In this document: piece after piece, positions 17,007-25,508 of the stretch
Numbering within the stretch: the stretch's first letter is position 1
Layout of the letters: every line of letters starts with the position of its first letter
Translations under genes and position numbers: made by a program
Notes under the pieces: model-generated
The model's database searches: none
Seen by the model: the letters and a program-made list of their open reading frames with translations, nothing else
Told to the model about the DNA's origin: nothing
Assembly (NCBI GenBank): GCA_003521815.1
Contig: DPHE01000063.1
Location: forward strand, 1-28,674
Reading direction: 5' to 3'
Origin: Colwellia sp.
GTDB taxonomy: Bacteria > Pseudomonadota > Gammaproteobacteria > Enterobacterales > Alteromonadaceae
DNA: 28,674 nt

Positions 17007-17588
17007 TTAATCTTCACTCAAACGACTAGCGACAGCACCTTTTTGATTCTTATATTTAGCATCATCACGTTTGTTGTATGGTCTTGCTGCGCTTGATGAC
17101 ATAGTCTCAAAATTCAACGCGGCTATTTTCATTTTTGGACGCAGTGCTAAAGGTAATTTACCACTATTATAAAATTCTAAGACAATTTGTCCTGACCAAC
17201 CTGGGTCAATTCTGTGTGCCGTAACATGCACCATTAAACCTAGTCTTGCTAACGATGAACGACCATCCAACCACCCTACAATATTTTCAGGTAAAGTAAC
17301 CGACTCATAAGTGACCGCTAATGCTAACTCGCCTGGGTGTAAAAAGAAGGCTTCACCGTCATTAATGACGATTTCGTCACTCATTACGGTATCCATTGCT
17401 TTTTGCATTTCTGCTTTAGGCGCACTTAAATCGATAAAGGGAGCGGTATGGTCTTGAAAAACACGAAATTCATTACCTAAACGAATATCGACACTAACCC
17501 CTGAGATCATTGATTTATCTGGTTTTGGTGAGATAATGATTAGCTCATCATCTATGTATTGCTCTATATCTTTATCACATAATCTCAT
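17007..17588 (-). CDS. dcd: dCTP deaminase
   Basis: Deaminates dCTP to dUTP, supplying dUMP for thymidylate synthesis. It has exactly 193 residues, as in E. coli, and starts MRLCDKDIEQYID. The active-site segments GWLDGRSSLARLGL (Arg110, Ser111, Ser112, Arg115) and HRIDPGWSGQIVLEF (catalytic Glu138) align at the same positions as the E. coli enzyme. It is about 40 bases downstream of the Mrp/ApbC gene, a common gammaproteobacterial arrangement, and probably shares its transcript. Confidence 0.96.
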   Translation of the reverse strand: MRLCDKDIEQYIDDELIIISPKPDKSMISGVSVDIRLGNEFRVFQDHTAPFIDLSAPKAEMQKAMDTVMSDEIVINDGEAFFLHPGELALAVTYESVTLPENIVGWLDGRSSLARLGLMVHVTAHRIDPGWSGQIVLEFYNSGKLPLALRPKMKIAALNFETMSSSAARPYNKRDDAKYKNQKGAVASRLSED

Positions 17589-17629
17589 AATTACTTTTCT
17601 TACTCTCTGATTGAAAATTTAGCTAATGA

Positions 17630-18802
17630 CTAATCAATTATTTCAACCGTTGGGGTTAATGGGCTAGCGTTATCGAGTTGCAAAAATAATTGCCCTACAA
17701 TATTACGCGCTATTCTACGGTACAAGTGAGCAATATCGCCAGTGCTATTTTCAATGATGTCAGATTGACCAAAATCTGCATCTTGCCTTATATTCATGTT
17801 TAGAGGTAATTGACCCAATAACTGTGTTTGTTTTGATTGAGCTATTTGTAGACCACCTTCTTCCCCAAAGATATAGCTTTTATGAGCACAATTATCACAT
17901 AAGTGGTAACTCATATTTTCAATAATACCTAACACGGGTACTTTCACCTTATCAAACATGGTAATGCCTTTAGCTGCATCGATTAATGCCATATCTTGCG
18001 GTGTCGTAACGATAACAGCGGCAGCAACAGGCACTTTTTGCGCAAGTGTTAATTGAATATCCCCCGTGCCCGGTGGCATATCAATTAATAAATAATCTAA
18101 CTCAGGCCAAGCTGTTTCAGTTAGTAATTGATTAAATGCGCCACTTGCCATTGGGCCTCGCCAAACGGTAGCATCATTTTCATCGACTAAAAATCCTATC
18201 GACATAGCACTTAAGCCATGAGCCGTTAACGGAGTCATTAACTTGCCGGCTGTTGAGCTGGGTTTAGCATTTTGCAAACCTAGTAGTGTCGGAATAGAAG
18301 GACCGTATATATCAGCATCTAAAATCCCCACCTTAGCACCCTCTGCAATTAACGCATAAGCAAGGTTTACGGTGGTAGTAGACTTACCTACTCCGCCCTT
18401 GCCTGAAGCAATGGCAATAATGTTTTTAATGTTATTCCCACTATTACCCAATGAAAAGGAACGTACCGCCTTAACGTTTAACTGCACACAAAATTCAACC
18501 GATTGTTTTAACGTATCAGCTAATATAACCGCAATATCGTCTAACTCACCTTGGCAAGGAAAAGGTAGAATAAACTCAACCGTAATGGCCTTACTTTGCT
18601 TAGGAATAGCGTTAATGTGAAAGTGTGAACTAACAGCAAATATACCTTGAGGAAAATTTTCAGAACGATAATCTTTGAGTGTTTCTGTTATTACTTGTGT
18701 TTTGTCTGTTGCAGTCAAATCACTTACATGCACATTAGTATTGATCTCACCACTGCCTTGTGTTTTTTGAGAACTTTTATTAGAGAAGAATTTGCCGAAC
18801 AT
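17630..18802 (-). CDS. apbC: Iron-sulfur cluster carrier protein, Mrp/ApbC P-loop ATPase
   Basis: 390-residue Mrp/NBP35-type ATPase that carries Fe-S clusters to apoproteins in the cytosol. An N-terminal extension and partial MIP18-like region (about 30-115) precede the ATPase domain. The deviant Walker A is GKGGVGKS at 134-141, with the following LDADIYGPS and LLIDMPPGTGD motifs. The cluster-binding CxxC is Cys302/Cys305 (YHLCDNCAH). The gene is divergent from metG, the same neighbour as in E. coli (mrp-metG), and upstream of dcd. A GGA about 11 bases before the ATG can serve as ribosome binding site. Confidence 0.95.
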   Translation of the reverse strand: MFGKFFSNKSSQKTQGSGEINTNVHVSDLTATDKTQVITETLKDYRSENFPQGIFAVSSHFHINAIPKQSKAITVEFILPFPCQGELDDIAVILADTLKQSVEFCVQLNVKAVRSFSLGNSGNNIKNIIAIASGKGGVGKSTTTVNLAYALIAEGAKVGILDADIYGPSIPTLLGLQNAKPSSTAGKLMTPLTAHGLSAMSIGFLVDENDATVWRGPMASGAFNQLLTETAWPELDYLLIDMPPGTGDIQLTLAQKVPVAAAVIVTTPQDMALIDAAKGITMFDKVKVPVLGIIENMSYHLCDNCAHKSYIFGEEGGLQIAQSKQTQLLGQLPLNMNIRQDADFGQSDIIENSTGDIAHLYRRIARNIVGQLFLQLDNASPLTPTVEIID

Positions 18803-19036
18803 ATTATATATCCATGCTACATCAAAATGCAGGATTTAGTGAGAATTAAAAGGCTTAAAGGAAATGCCTTGATTAAAGATAATAGTTATAGCCGCTTCAC
18901 TTGAAGATGCACTTATCGAAGTCATTAACAACGCATATGAGCCGTTACAGCTCACCATACGATCGATGTTGTGCAATAAACAATCTACAGTCCTAAACCT
19001 TGTATTTTGCAGCGGCATAGGTATCACATTAATCAT

Positions 19037-19065
19037 TTGAGTATAAACGTTAAATTCTGTACTAT
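19037..19065 (+). promoter_or_regulatory. Candidate metG promoter
   Basis: TTGAGT (19037-19042), a 17-base spacer and TACTAT (19060-19065) place a transcription start near 19073, about 30 bases before the metG ATG. The remainder of the 300-base divergent gap to apbC (18803-19036) holds no convincing ORF. Confidence 0.45.
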
Positions 19066-19102
19066 TGCAGTCATTATTACCATCAAAAAACATTATTTAT
19101 TC

Positions 19103-21223
19103 ATGTCTACAGCTATTTCTGCTAACAGTTTACCAAAAAAGCGCAAAATATTAGTTACTTGTGCTCTTCCTTACGCTAATGGTTCAATTCATTTAGGCCA
19201 TTTACTTGAGCATATTCAAACAGATATTTGGGTAAGATTCCAGCGAATGCGCGGACATGAGACTTACTTTGTTTGTGCTGATGATGCCCATGGCACACCA
19301 ATCATGCTTAAAGCGCAAGAGCTAGGCATAACACCAGAAGAAATGATTAAAGGTGTGCGTGAAGAGCGTATTAAAGAATTTAGTGACTTCCACATTAGCT
19401 TTGATAATTACCACACAACTCATAGTGATGAAAACAAAGAGTACTCTGAAAGAATTTACAACAGTTTATATGCGAAAGGACATATTAAAACCCGCACTAT
19501 TTCTCAGTTATATGATCCTGAAAAAGGCATGTTCTTAGCGGATCGATTTGTTAAAGGTACTTGTCCAAAATGTAAAAGTGAAAATGAAAATGGTGATAGC
19601 TGTGACAACTGTGGTGCGACTTATTCACCAACAGAAGTGCTTAATCCCCGTTCAGCTATTTCAGGTGCTACACCGATATTAAAAGATTCTGAACATTACT
19701 TCTTCGACTTACCTGCGTTTGAAACCATGTTAGCAGAGTGGATACGAAGTGGGTCATTGCAAGAAGAAGTGGCGAATAAACTGACTGAATGGTTCGAACA
19801 AGGTTTGAAGCAGTGGGATATTAGCCGTGACGCACCTTATTTCGGCTTTGAAATACCTAATGCGCCGGGTAAATTTTTCTATGTTTGGTTAGACGCACCT
19901 ATTGGTTATATAGGTAGTTTTAAAAACCTATGTAATAAAGATAGCAGTATCGATTTTGACAGTTTTTGGAATAAAGATTCCGACGCCGAGCTTTATCATT
20001 TTATCGGTAAAGACATTATTAACTTCCACAGTCTTTTTTGGCCAGCGATGTTAGAAGGCGCTGATTTCCGCAAACCTACTGCTGTTTTCGCTCATGGTTT
20101 TGTTACCGTGAACGGAGAAAAAATGTCTAAATCTAAAGGTACATTTGTTAAAGCAAGTACCTATTTAGCGCATTTAAACCCTGAATACTTACGTTATTAC
20201 TACGCGACTAAATTAACCCAAAAAATAGATGACTTAGATTTAAATCTTGAAGATTTTGTACAACGTGTTAACTCAGATTTAGTGGGTAAAGTAGTTAATA
20301 TCGCTTCTCGTTGTGCGAGCTTTATCACCAAACGTTTTGATGGCATGTTATCAACTAACATCGATGATCAGGTCCTAGCGGATGAAGTCATGGCTGCGGG
20401 TGACAGTATTGCTTCCCATTACGAATCTCGTGATTTTGGTCGTGGCATGCGCGAAATTATGGCACTTGCTGATAAAATAAATGAATATATCGCCATTAAA
20501 GAACCATGGCAGCTGGTTAAAGACGAAACTAAACAACAAGAGGTACAAGATATTTGTTCTCTTGGTATCAACATGTTCCGTACTTTAATGATCTACTTAA
20601 AACCTGTATTGCCTGTACTCGCTGACAGCACTGCAGCGTTCTTAAATGATGAGCTTATTTGGGAAGGACATAAAACGCTATTAACCGATCACAAAATCAA
20701 TAAATTTAAAGCCTTATTGCAACGTGTCGATATGGATAAAGTCAATGCGATGACTGAAGCGTCAAAAGATAGCTTAGGCGGCGCTGCACCTGAAGAAAAG
20801 AAAAAGCCTGCCAAGAAAAAGAAAGTGGAAAAAGTAGTTGATAACTCCGCAGCCCTAGCGAACCCATTCGCTGAAGATCCAATATCTGAAGAAATTCAAT
20901 TTGATGATTTTGCTAAAATTGACTTGCGCATTGCTAAAATAGTTAACGCAGAGCACGTTGAAAAAGCAGATAAATTGCTAAAATTAACACTGTCGTTAGA
21001 TGAAGAAGGCAGTGAAATTCGTCAAGTATTTGCTGGAATAAAATCAGCCTATCAGCCGGAAGATTTAATTGGTAAACATACAGTAATGGTTGCCAACTTA
21101 GCACCACGTAAAATGCGTTTTGGTATGTCAGAAGGCATGGTATTAGCCGCAGGCCCAGGTGGCAAAGATTTATGGATATTAAGCCCGGATGATGGAGCTA
21201 AAGCCGGTATGCGAGTGAAATAA
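19103..21223 (+). CDS. metG: Methionyl-tRNA synthetase
   Basis: Charges tRNA-Met and initiator tRNA with methionine. The ATG at 19103 gives a 706-residue protein (MSTAISANSLPKKRKILVT...). An earlier in-frame start at 19007 would add 32 residues unlike the family and overlap the promoter. The class I motifs are HLGH (30-33) and KMSKS (340-344). The four-cysteine zinc knuckle is CPKC (154, 157) and CDNC (167, 170). A helical anticodon-binding domain follows (about 395-560). A Lys-rich linker (EKKKPAKKKKVEK) leads to the C-terminal OB-fold tRNA-binding/dimerisation domain (about 605-706). Full-length MetG of the E. coli type. Divergent from apbC. Confidence 0.97.
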   Translation: MSTAISANSLPKKRKILVTCALPYANGSIHLGHLLEHIQTDIWVRFQRMRGHETYFVCADDAHGTPIMLKAQELGITPEEMIKGVREERIKEFSDFHISFDNYHTTHSDENKEYSERIYNSLYAKGHIKTRTISQLYDPEKGMFLADRFVKGTCPKCKSENENGDSCDNCGATYSPTEVLNPRSAISGATPILKDSEHYFFDLPAFETMLAEWIRSGSLQEEVANKLTEWFEQGLKQWDISRDAPYFGFEIPNAPGKFFYVWLDAPIGYIGSFKNLCNKDSSIDFDSFWNKDSDAELYHFIGKDIINFHSLFWPAMLEGADFRKPTAVFAHGFVTVNGEKMSKSKGTFVKASTYLAHLNPEYLRYYYATKLTQKIDDLDLNLEDFVQRVNSDLVGKVVNIASRCASFITKRFDGMLSTNIDDQVLADEVMAAGDSIASHYESRDFGRGMREIMALADKINEYIAIKEPWQLVKDETKQQEVQDICSLGINMFRTLMIYLKPVLPVLADSTAAFLNDELIWEGHKTLLTDHKINKFKALLQRVDMDKVNAMTEASKDSLGGAAPEEKKKPAKKKKVEKVVDNSAALANPFAEDPISEEIQFDDFAKIDLRIAKIVNAEHVEKADKLLKLTLSLDEEGSEIRQVFAGIKSAYQPEDLIGKHTVMVANLAPRKMRFGMSEGMVLAAGPGGKDLWILSPDDGAKAGMRVK

Positions 21224-21245
21224 AGTAAATTTTCACCATTATTTT

Positions 21246-21280
21246 AAAAAAAGGTATCGTGATAAACGATACCTTTTTTA
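21246..21280 (+). terminator. Rho-independent terminator of metG
   Basis: AAAAAAGGTATCGT pairs with ACGATACCTTTTTT (stem 21246-21260 with 21266-21279) around the loop GATAA, 22 bases after the metG stop. The symmetric A/T tails make it potentially bidirectional. Confidence 0.85.
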
Positions 21281-21310
21281 TATAACACAGAAAATGAAGT
21301 GAACTTAATC

Positions 21311-21727
21311 ATGTTGAAAGCAAGTTTAATCATGATCCTCGTAATGATGATCACAAGTTGTACTAATAATTATGTATCAAGTAATTTAGATAAAAACAAC
21401 TTCACACAATATTTTTCCGCTTCTCAAATCGCTATTTATAAACAAGAAAAAGAGATTAAAACACCTTATCATTATATTGGTATCGTTGAAGGACAAGATT
21501 GTCAGATAAAACCTCACCATGCTGCGCCTGATGAAATTAACGCGAGAACACAAGCTAGGCGTCAAGCATTTAACCAACAAGCTAATGGCGTTATCTTTAC
21601 GGGTTGTGCGTTATTAACATCACAACAATTAACTAAACTTAACAGTAGTAATGATGCTCAGCAATGTCACGCCATTATTATTTGTTACGCAAAAGCATTT
21701 GTTATAGAATCGCCGGCTAAAAAATAA
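21311..21727 (+). CDS. rcsF: RcsF-like outer-membrane lipoprotein
   Basis: Predicted lipoprotein of 138 residues. The N-terminus MLKASLIMILVMMITSC is a lipobox signal with Cys17 as the lipidated residue. The globular part has four more cysteines (Cys64, Cys99, Cys119, Cys125), the number and rough spacing of the two nonconsecutive disulfides of RcsF. The segment ARTQARRQAFNQQANGV also resembles RcsF. The ATG at 21311 is preferred over a GTG at 21299 because GAAGTGA lies at ribosome-binding distance. The stop overlaps the trmO start (TAATG); the rcsF-trmO pair is also adjacent in E. coli. Whether an Rcs phosphorelay exists in this organism cannot be seen. Confidence 0.82.
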   Translation: MLKASLIMILVMMITSCTNNYVSSNLDKNNFTQYFSASQIAIYKQEKEIKTPYHYIGIVEGQDCQIKPHHAAPDEINARTQARRQAFNQQANGVIFTGCALLTSQQLTKLNSSNDAQQCHAIIICYAKAFVIESPAKK

Positions 21728-22467
21728 TGAATGGCACCGATGTCAGTAACAAGGTTGAATTTAACGTCATTGGTCAAGTGAACTCACCTTATAAAGAGAA
21801 ATTTGCTATACCTCGTCAACCAGGGTTAGTTAGCTCGGCAAAAGGGACTATAACGCTTACGGGTAACGCCAATAACCCCGAGTTAGTTAGAGAGCTAGCG
21901 CAGTTTAGCCATATTTGGGTATTATTTCTCTTTCATGGCACTCAAGAGCAAGGTTGGAAACCCTTAGTCAGACCGCCGCGTTTAGGCGGTAATAAAAAAA
22001 TAGGCGTGCTGGCAAGTCGCTCTACCTTCAGGCCAAATCCTATCGGCATGTCCGTGGTGAAATTAGATGCTATAGACATCAAAGATCAACAGGTGATACT
22101 GAATATATCAGCAATCGATTTATTAGATAAAACCCCTATCATTGATATAAAACCTTACGTGCCCTACTCTGATTCCATACCTCAAGCTAACGCCGGTTTT
22201 GCTCAAACTCAACCGTCATCTGATTTGAAGGTAACGTTTAATGAACACGCCCAAATAGCGTTAGCAAAACACAGTAACAATCATCCCGATTTAGCCTTAT
22301 TTATTGAACAGGTATTAGCGCAAGATCCCCGACCGGCTTACAAAAAAGGGAAGGACGATGATAAGGTTTATGGTATGAATTTATATGATTTGAATATTCA
22401 GTGGAAAATGCAAGGAATAAGCAGTATTAAAGTGATTGGTCTAACATCCGCTGTTAGTAAATTATAG
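21727..22467 (+). CDS. trmO: tRNA (adenine(37)-N6)-methyltransferase TrmO
   Basis: 246-residue TrmO (YaeB/TsaA) protein that N6-methylates t6A37 in threonine tRNAs using S-adenosylmethionine. The beta-barrel TsaA domain occupies about residues 10-150, with signatures RQPGLVSSAKGTI, RPPRLGGNKKIGVLASRST and FRPNPIGMSVVKLD. A helical C-terminal region includes DPRPAYKKG and the ending YDLNIQWKMQGISSIKVIGL. The ATG shares one base with the rcsF stop, so translation is likely coupled. Length is close to E. coli TrmO (235). Confidence 0.93.
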   Translation: MNGTDVSNKVEFNVIGQVNSPYKEKFAIPRQPGLVSSAKGTITLTGNANNPELVRELAQFSHIWVLFLFHGTQEQGWKPLVRPPRLGGNKKIGVLASRSTFRPNPIGMSVVKLDAIDIKDQQVILNISAIDLLDKTPIIDIKPYVPYSDSIPQANAGFAQTQPSSDLKVTFNEHAQIALAKHSNNHPDLALFIEQVLAQDPRPAYKKGKDDDKVYGMNLYDLNIQWKMQGISSIKVIGLTSAVSKL

Positions 22468-22940
22468 AGACAAGTGTGAGAGAGAAATAAAGGAATAAAT
22501 TTAAAAATCCTGGCTGTTGATATTTGAGTTAATCACGCTTGTCACTATATAAAGACAGCAAATTTTACCTTTGAAATAACATCTTAACTTTGTGGATTTA
22601 CGTTTCATGTATTGGCGCAGACCATTAATGGTCACCACTCCAAACTGTCCGCCAGGTTCAAGTTGGTTTCGGGGTCATTTGGGGGACACTTTCAAGTACT
22701 CTTTCTCTACAGACTTGAACTATATCTTAATGCATACTTCCTATCAATCAGTAAGTATATAAGAGCTAGCATGTATTAAATAATGCAAGTACTGAAGTCG
22801 CATAAATCGTTTCATTTTTCCATATAAAAGAAATTAACATTTAAAAGAATGAAACTAACCCCTTTTACATATCTCCTTCAAGTGTTACCGAAAAACTGTA
22901 ACCTTGAATGAACAACTTCATACAGCAAGCACAACAAATA
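22468..22940. other. Gene-free segment with small palindromes
   Basis: No ORF is supported. It contains an 11-base inverted pair with one wobble (GACAAGTGTGA at 22469-22479, TCACGCTTGTC at 22533-22543), a perfect 14-bp palindrome (GACCATTAATGGTC at 22620-22633) and a hairpin TTCAAGT (22691-22697) / ACTTGAA (22713-22719). Near 22676 lies TTTGGGGGACACTTT, and a related TTGGGACACATCTT occurs near 23504. Such phrases often border IS200-like/RAYT elements in marine gammaproteobacteria (recollection, not checked). Confidence 0.35.
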
Positions 22941-22944
22941 GCTG

Positions 22945-23440
22945 TTTGGTTGTAGGTGAAGGGATTGTTTGGACCGTGAAGGAGTGAAAGCCGATCAGTA
23001 ATTGAGCTACTCAATGGCAAAGCATTGGAGTAGATTCAGTTACAGGCTGTAGCGACTGGTAGGGTCAATCAATTCCGAAGCTGTAAACCAAGCGCGGACA
23101 GACTAAAACAGATAACTACGACACAGCCCCCTCGGGCAAGAGGATTGTACATAATGTCTGTTATGTGGCGAAGCGGACTGTCACGAAGTGATTGCTCATA
23201 ACGCGGCATTATGTATAAGCCACGCAGAACCGATGCCGTTAACTAAGTGCCTGTAAACGTAGAGGTACGCAGGAGACGGTTAACCCTCTTACCAATATGC
23301 ATTTGATAAAAAAGTAGCTACAAGAAGCATTGGTGGGGGGATGCTTTGCTTTTAGCTAAGAAAGCAAGGTAAGCTGAGGCTCGACACAAAATTAACATTT
23401 TTCACATAAAACCGTATGTAGGTTTATGTACGTCCAGGGT
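22945..23440 (+). ncRNA. Candidate large structured RNA (possible group II intron RNA relic)
   Basis: About 500 bases, richer in GC than the flanks, with no coding frame but nested helices. (1) CTACTCAATG (23007) pairs with CATTGGAGTAG (23023), one bulge. (2) CCTC/GAGG at 23130/23140. (3) A three-level arm: TACATAATG (23148-23156) with CATTATGTA (23207-23215), inside it GTTATG (23160) with CATAAC (23197), and TCAC/GTGA at the tip. (4) GTTAAC (23238) with GTTAAC (23279), enclosing CCTG/CAGG. A terminator-like hairpin lies further on at 23611-23646. Phrases such as GTGAAAG and CCGAAGCTGTAAACC recall domain I of bacterial group II introns. However, I find no convincing domain V and no reverse transcriptase ORF. 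Strand is inferred from these phrases. Another class of large RNA is equally possible. Confidence 0.35.
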
Positions 23441-23530
23441 AAACAAGAAAAAATTATTGTGGGTTCGTTTTTTAACTTTTTTGACATTGATCTGATATTG
23501 ATCTTGGGACACATCTTAAATCAAATTTAA

Positions 23531-23932
23531 TTAAATGTAGTTAACCAAACCCACAACAAAGCCTGGTTAAAAATCTCACCAGGCCTGGTTAACTTTCAAA
23601 AATCTATTAAAAAAGCCAAGCTTAATAAAACACAAGCTTGGCTTTTAAATCAAATTAACATCAACCTTATCAGTTTATTCGCCTTCATCCCCCTAAAACA
23701 AATTCTTAGTCGCCTGCAGAGATTTTATACAGGACTCATAACGAAAGACAAGTTGAACGAGAAACAGGCAGTCTCGCTTTTACACGGCAATAGAAAAGGC
23801 ATTGCCAGACCTTTTTACGTTGATGAAATAGGACTTCAGCTAATAAAGTTATCAAGATTACTGACGAGCTTTCTATGCTGGCGGTGTTGCATATTTGCTA
23901 CAATCATGAACCAATTAAGATTTGAAATTTGA
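23531..23932 (+). pseudogene. Open frame without a start codon, unidentified gene relic
   Basis: 133 consecutive sense codons lacking any ATG near the 5' end (only TTG and a late ATG are in frame). The reading includes QRFYTGLITKDKLNEKQ and LLHGNRKGIARPFYVDEIGL, which looks protein-like, but I recognise no family. A 400-base stop-free frame is unlikely by chance at this base composition. Against coding, a 13-bp hairpin with T-tracts (23611-23623 / 23634-23646) lies inside it. Probably a gene fragment brought together with a terminator. Confidence 0.3.
23611..23646. terminator. Strong hairpin with T-tracts on both sides
   Basis: AAAAGCCAAGCTT and AAGCTTGGCTTTT form a perfect 13-bp stem with a 10-base loop. 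T4 follows on the plus strand and T6 on the minus strand. It could terminate transcription of the RNA-like segment upstream (plus). Confidence 0.6.
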
Positions 23933-23970
23933 TGTTTTTTTTTGCTTGATTTTTTTGATGTTCTTGATAT

Positions 23971-23976
23971 TATAAT
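23971..23976 (+). promoter_or_regulatory. Candidate -10 box of the beta-barrel gene
   Basis: A consensus TATAAT 27 bases before the ATG. The best -35 (TTGATT at 23946) has a long 19-base spacer. The preceding T-rich stretch repeats a 9-base unit (CTTGATTTT, TTTGATGTT, CTTGATATT). Confidence 0.35.
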
Positions 23977-24003
23977 TTTAAATTTAATATCGGATACAGT
24001 TAA

Positions 24004-24822
24004 ATGAAAAGACTTCTCATTGCGTCCCTTGCGATCGCTTCTACCAGCGTATTTTCTCAAAACCAGTCTAGCTTCGATGGATTTTTGTCGGCAGGTGTCG
24101 GCAAAAATAAAATTACTGCGTATAACGATTCAGACAGTTCCAATATGTCTACTCTCCGTGGTAGTTTTTCTTTCACTCATTCGACAGGTTTTGGCGTTCA
24201 AATTGACAACGTTATTAACAACCAAGAAATAGATAATTCCTACTTAAAGGTTCGTACAAATGACTTGGCTTTGCACGGCTTTTATCGTCAAGACAACTAC
24301 TTGGTCGGCGTCATACATCAGACTCGCAATTTCAAAGCTGAAATCGAGGGTCATTCGATCACAATCCCTTTAGATCGTACTTTTACAGGTTTTGAGGGTC
24401 AGTATGATTTTGGCAACCTGACTGTCTACGGTCTCACAGCTCGTGATGAGATTAATATTCCGATTTTTAGTTCAAGCGCGAATATAACTGGTCGAAAAAA
24501 CACGGCAGAAGCTCGTTATTTCTTTAACGACAACCTTCGAACAGATCTTTCATATTCGACTTCAAAGTTCAGTGGAGAATCATCTGAAATAAATACCACG
24601 ACCATTGGAGTTGAGTACAAATTCAGTAGCGCTCCTTTTAGTGCTTATGCCAAGTTTCAAGACATGAACGGTTCATTTGTCGATACAAAACGGTTTATCG
24701 TTGGAGTCACCTTTAACTTTGGTAAAGAAACACTTAAGGCACGGAATAGCTCTGGTGTAAGTTTGAACCCTATTTCTTTGGATAACCAAATGCTTGAAAT
24801 GCTTGAAATATTTGGAGACTAG
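24004..24822 (+). CDS. Predicted outer-membrane beta-barrel protein, unknown function
   Basis: 272 residues with a cleavable signal peptide (MKRLLIASLAIASTSVFSQ) followed by alternating polar/aromatic strands such as GFGVQIDNVI, LALHGFYRQDNYLVGVI, YDFGNLTVYGL and AEARYFFNDNLRTDLSYS. The last barrel strand appears to be FIVGVTFNF, and about 35 residues with little strand character follow. This is the architecture of a small porin-like barrel, but I recognise no named family. It stands alone between a gene-free segment and an IS relic and has its own promoter-like box and terminator, so it may have been acquired horizontally. Its codon use includes more GAC/TTC/CGT than the neighbours (impression, not calculated). 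Confidence 0.75.
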   Translation: MKRLLIASLAIASTSVFSQNQSSFDGFLSAGVGKNKITAYNDSDSSNMSTLRGSFSFTHSTGFGVQIDNVINNQEIDNSYLKVRTNDLALHGFYRQDNYLVGVIHQTRNFKAEIEGHSITIPLDRTFTGFEGQYDFGNLTVYGLTARDEINIPIFSSSANITGRKNTAEARYFFNDNLRTDLSYSTSKFSGESSEINTTTIGVEYKFSSAPFSAYAKFQDMNGSFVDTKRFIVGVTFNFGKETLKARNSSGVSLNPISLDNQMLEMLEIFGD

Positions 24823-24856
24823 CTAACCTAAATATTTATTCAATAACATCACTTAA

Positions 24857-24884
24857 AACCCGCTGCTTACCTGGCGGGTTTTTT
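24857..24884 (+). terminator. Terminator of the beta-barrel gene
   Basis: AACCCGC (24857-24863) and GCGGGTT (24874-24880) with a 10-base loop, followed by TTTTTT. It lies 35 bases after the stop codon. Confidence 0.88.
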
Positions 24885-25119
24885 ATGGGTGCTCGGTACT
24901 CGAGCAATGGATTCACTTTTCAGCCACTGCAATACAAGTCACCGTTTGGATTGCCGAAGAATGGGGTGTATTCCAGCCGATCGGTGGAAAGCAAGTATCG
25001 ATCGCTGCGTGGCGTTGCCTTAATAGGAATACAAGGAATAAACCACCGATGTTCAATTGTTAGCCAGGGAAAACGGGGGTAAATCCACCAGTTAGGTGAT
25101 AATTCAAGCAAACAATTTT
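24885..25119. other. GC-richer unidentified segment before the IS relic
   Basis: About 235 bases, visibly richer in GC than the surroundings, with overlapping open frames of just over 60 codons on both strands (for example RYLLSTDRLEYTPFFGNPNG on the minus strand). Neither has a ribosome binding site or a recognised family. It may be part of a foreign element bordering the ISAs1 relic. Confidence 0.3.
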
Positions 25120-25508
25120 GATCTATTGACCGATCCTTCTCATCGTGGCATATAATGGTCTTTGCGTGAATTAACCGATCCGAGAATAAAAAAAAATTTA
25201 CGACACCCTTTAGTTAATATTATTACTATCTGTGCCATTATTTGTGGATGCGATGATTTTGCTAAATTGAGGAATACGGCAACTCTAAAGTGGAATGGTT
25301 TAAAGGATTTTTAGATCTAAAGCATGGCATACCCAGCCATGATACTTTTTTGATGTGTTGAATAGTTTAAAGCCGAAAGAATTTTATCAAGCTTTCACCC
25401 AGTGGGTAAATCAGCTAGGGAACTTGAAAGATGATATTGTTTCTATAGATGGTAAATGCATGCGTAGAACATTAGACAAAGTTTCAGGCGCTTCTGCTAT
25501 ACACTTAG
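25120..25508 (+). mobile_element. ISAs1-family transposase relic (N-terminal third only)
   Basis: In three successive frames this encodes LTDPRIKKNLRHPLVNIITI, CAIICGCDDFAK, then EEYGNSKVEWFKGFLDLKHG with IPSHDTF, then LKPKEFYQAFTQWVNQLG and DIVSIDGKCMRRT. This is the conserved order of ISAs1-family (H-repeat-type) transposases, with the DPR, ICG, GIPSHDT and IDGK motifs. One-base deletions at about 25264 (AAA run) and about 25346 (T run) break the frame. The sequence stops after SAIHL, before the remaining DDE residues, where the iorB-like relic begins. No terminal inverted repeat was recognised. It is inactive. Confidence 0.85.

Noticed and set aside
19007..19102. 32-codon N-terminal extension of metG
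   Set aside because: It would overlap the likely promoter, and the family N-terminus fits the ATG at 19103.
23148..23215. Inverted arms near 23148-23215 read as an integron attC-like site
   Set aside because: The GTTRRRY/RYYYAAC core pair and a cassette ORF are missing; the nested helices fit a structured RNA better.
23836..24060. 74-codon minus-strand frame overlapping the start of the barrel gene
   Set aside because: It overlaps a better-supported gene and its promoter region and is low-complexity Lys/Ser-rich from T-rich DNA.
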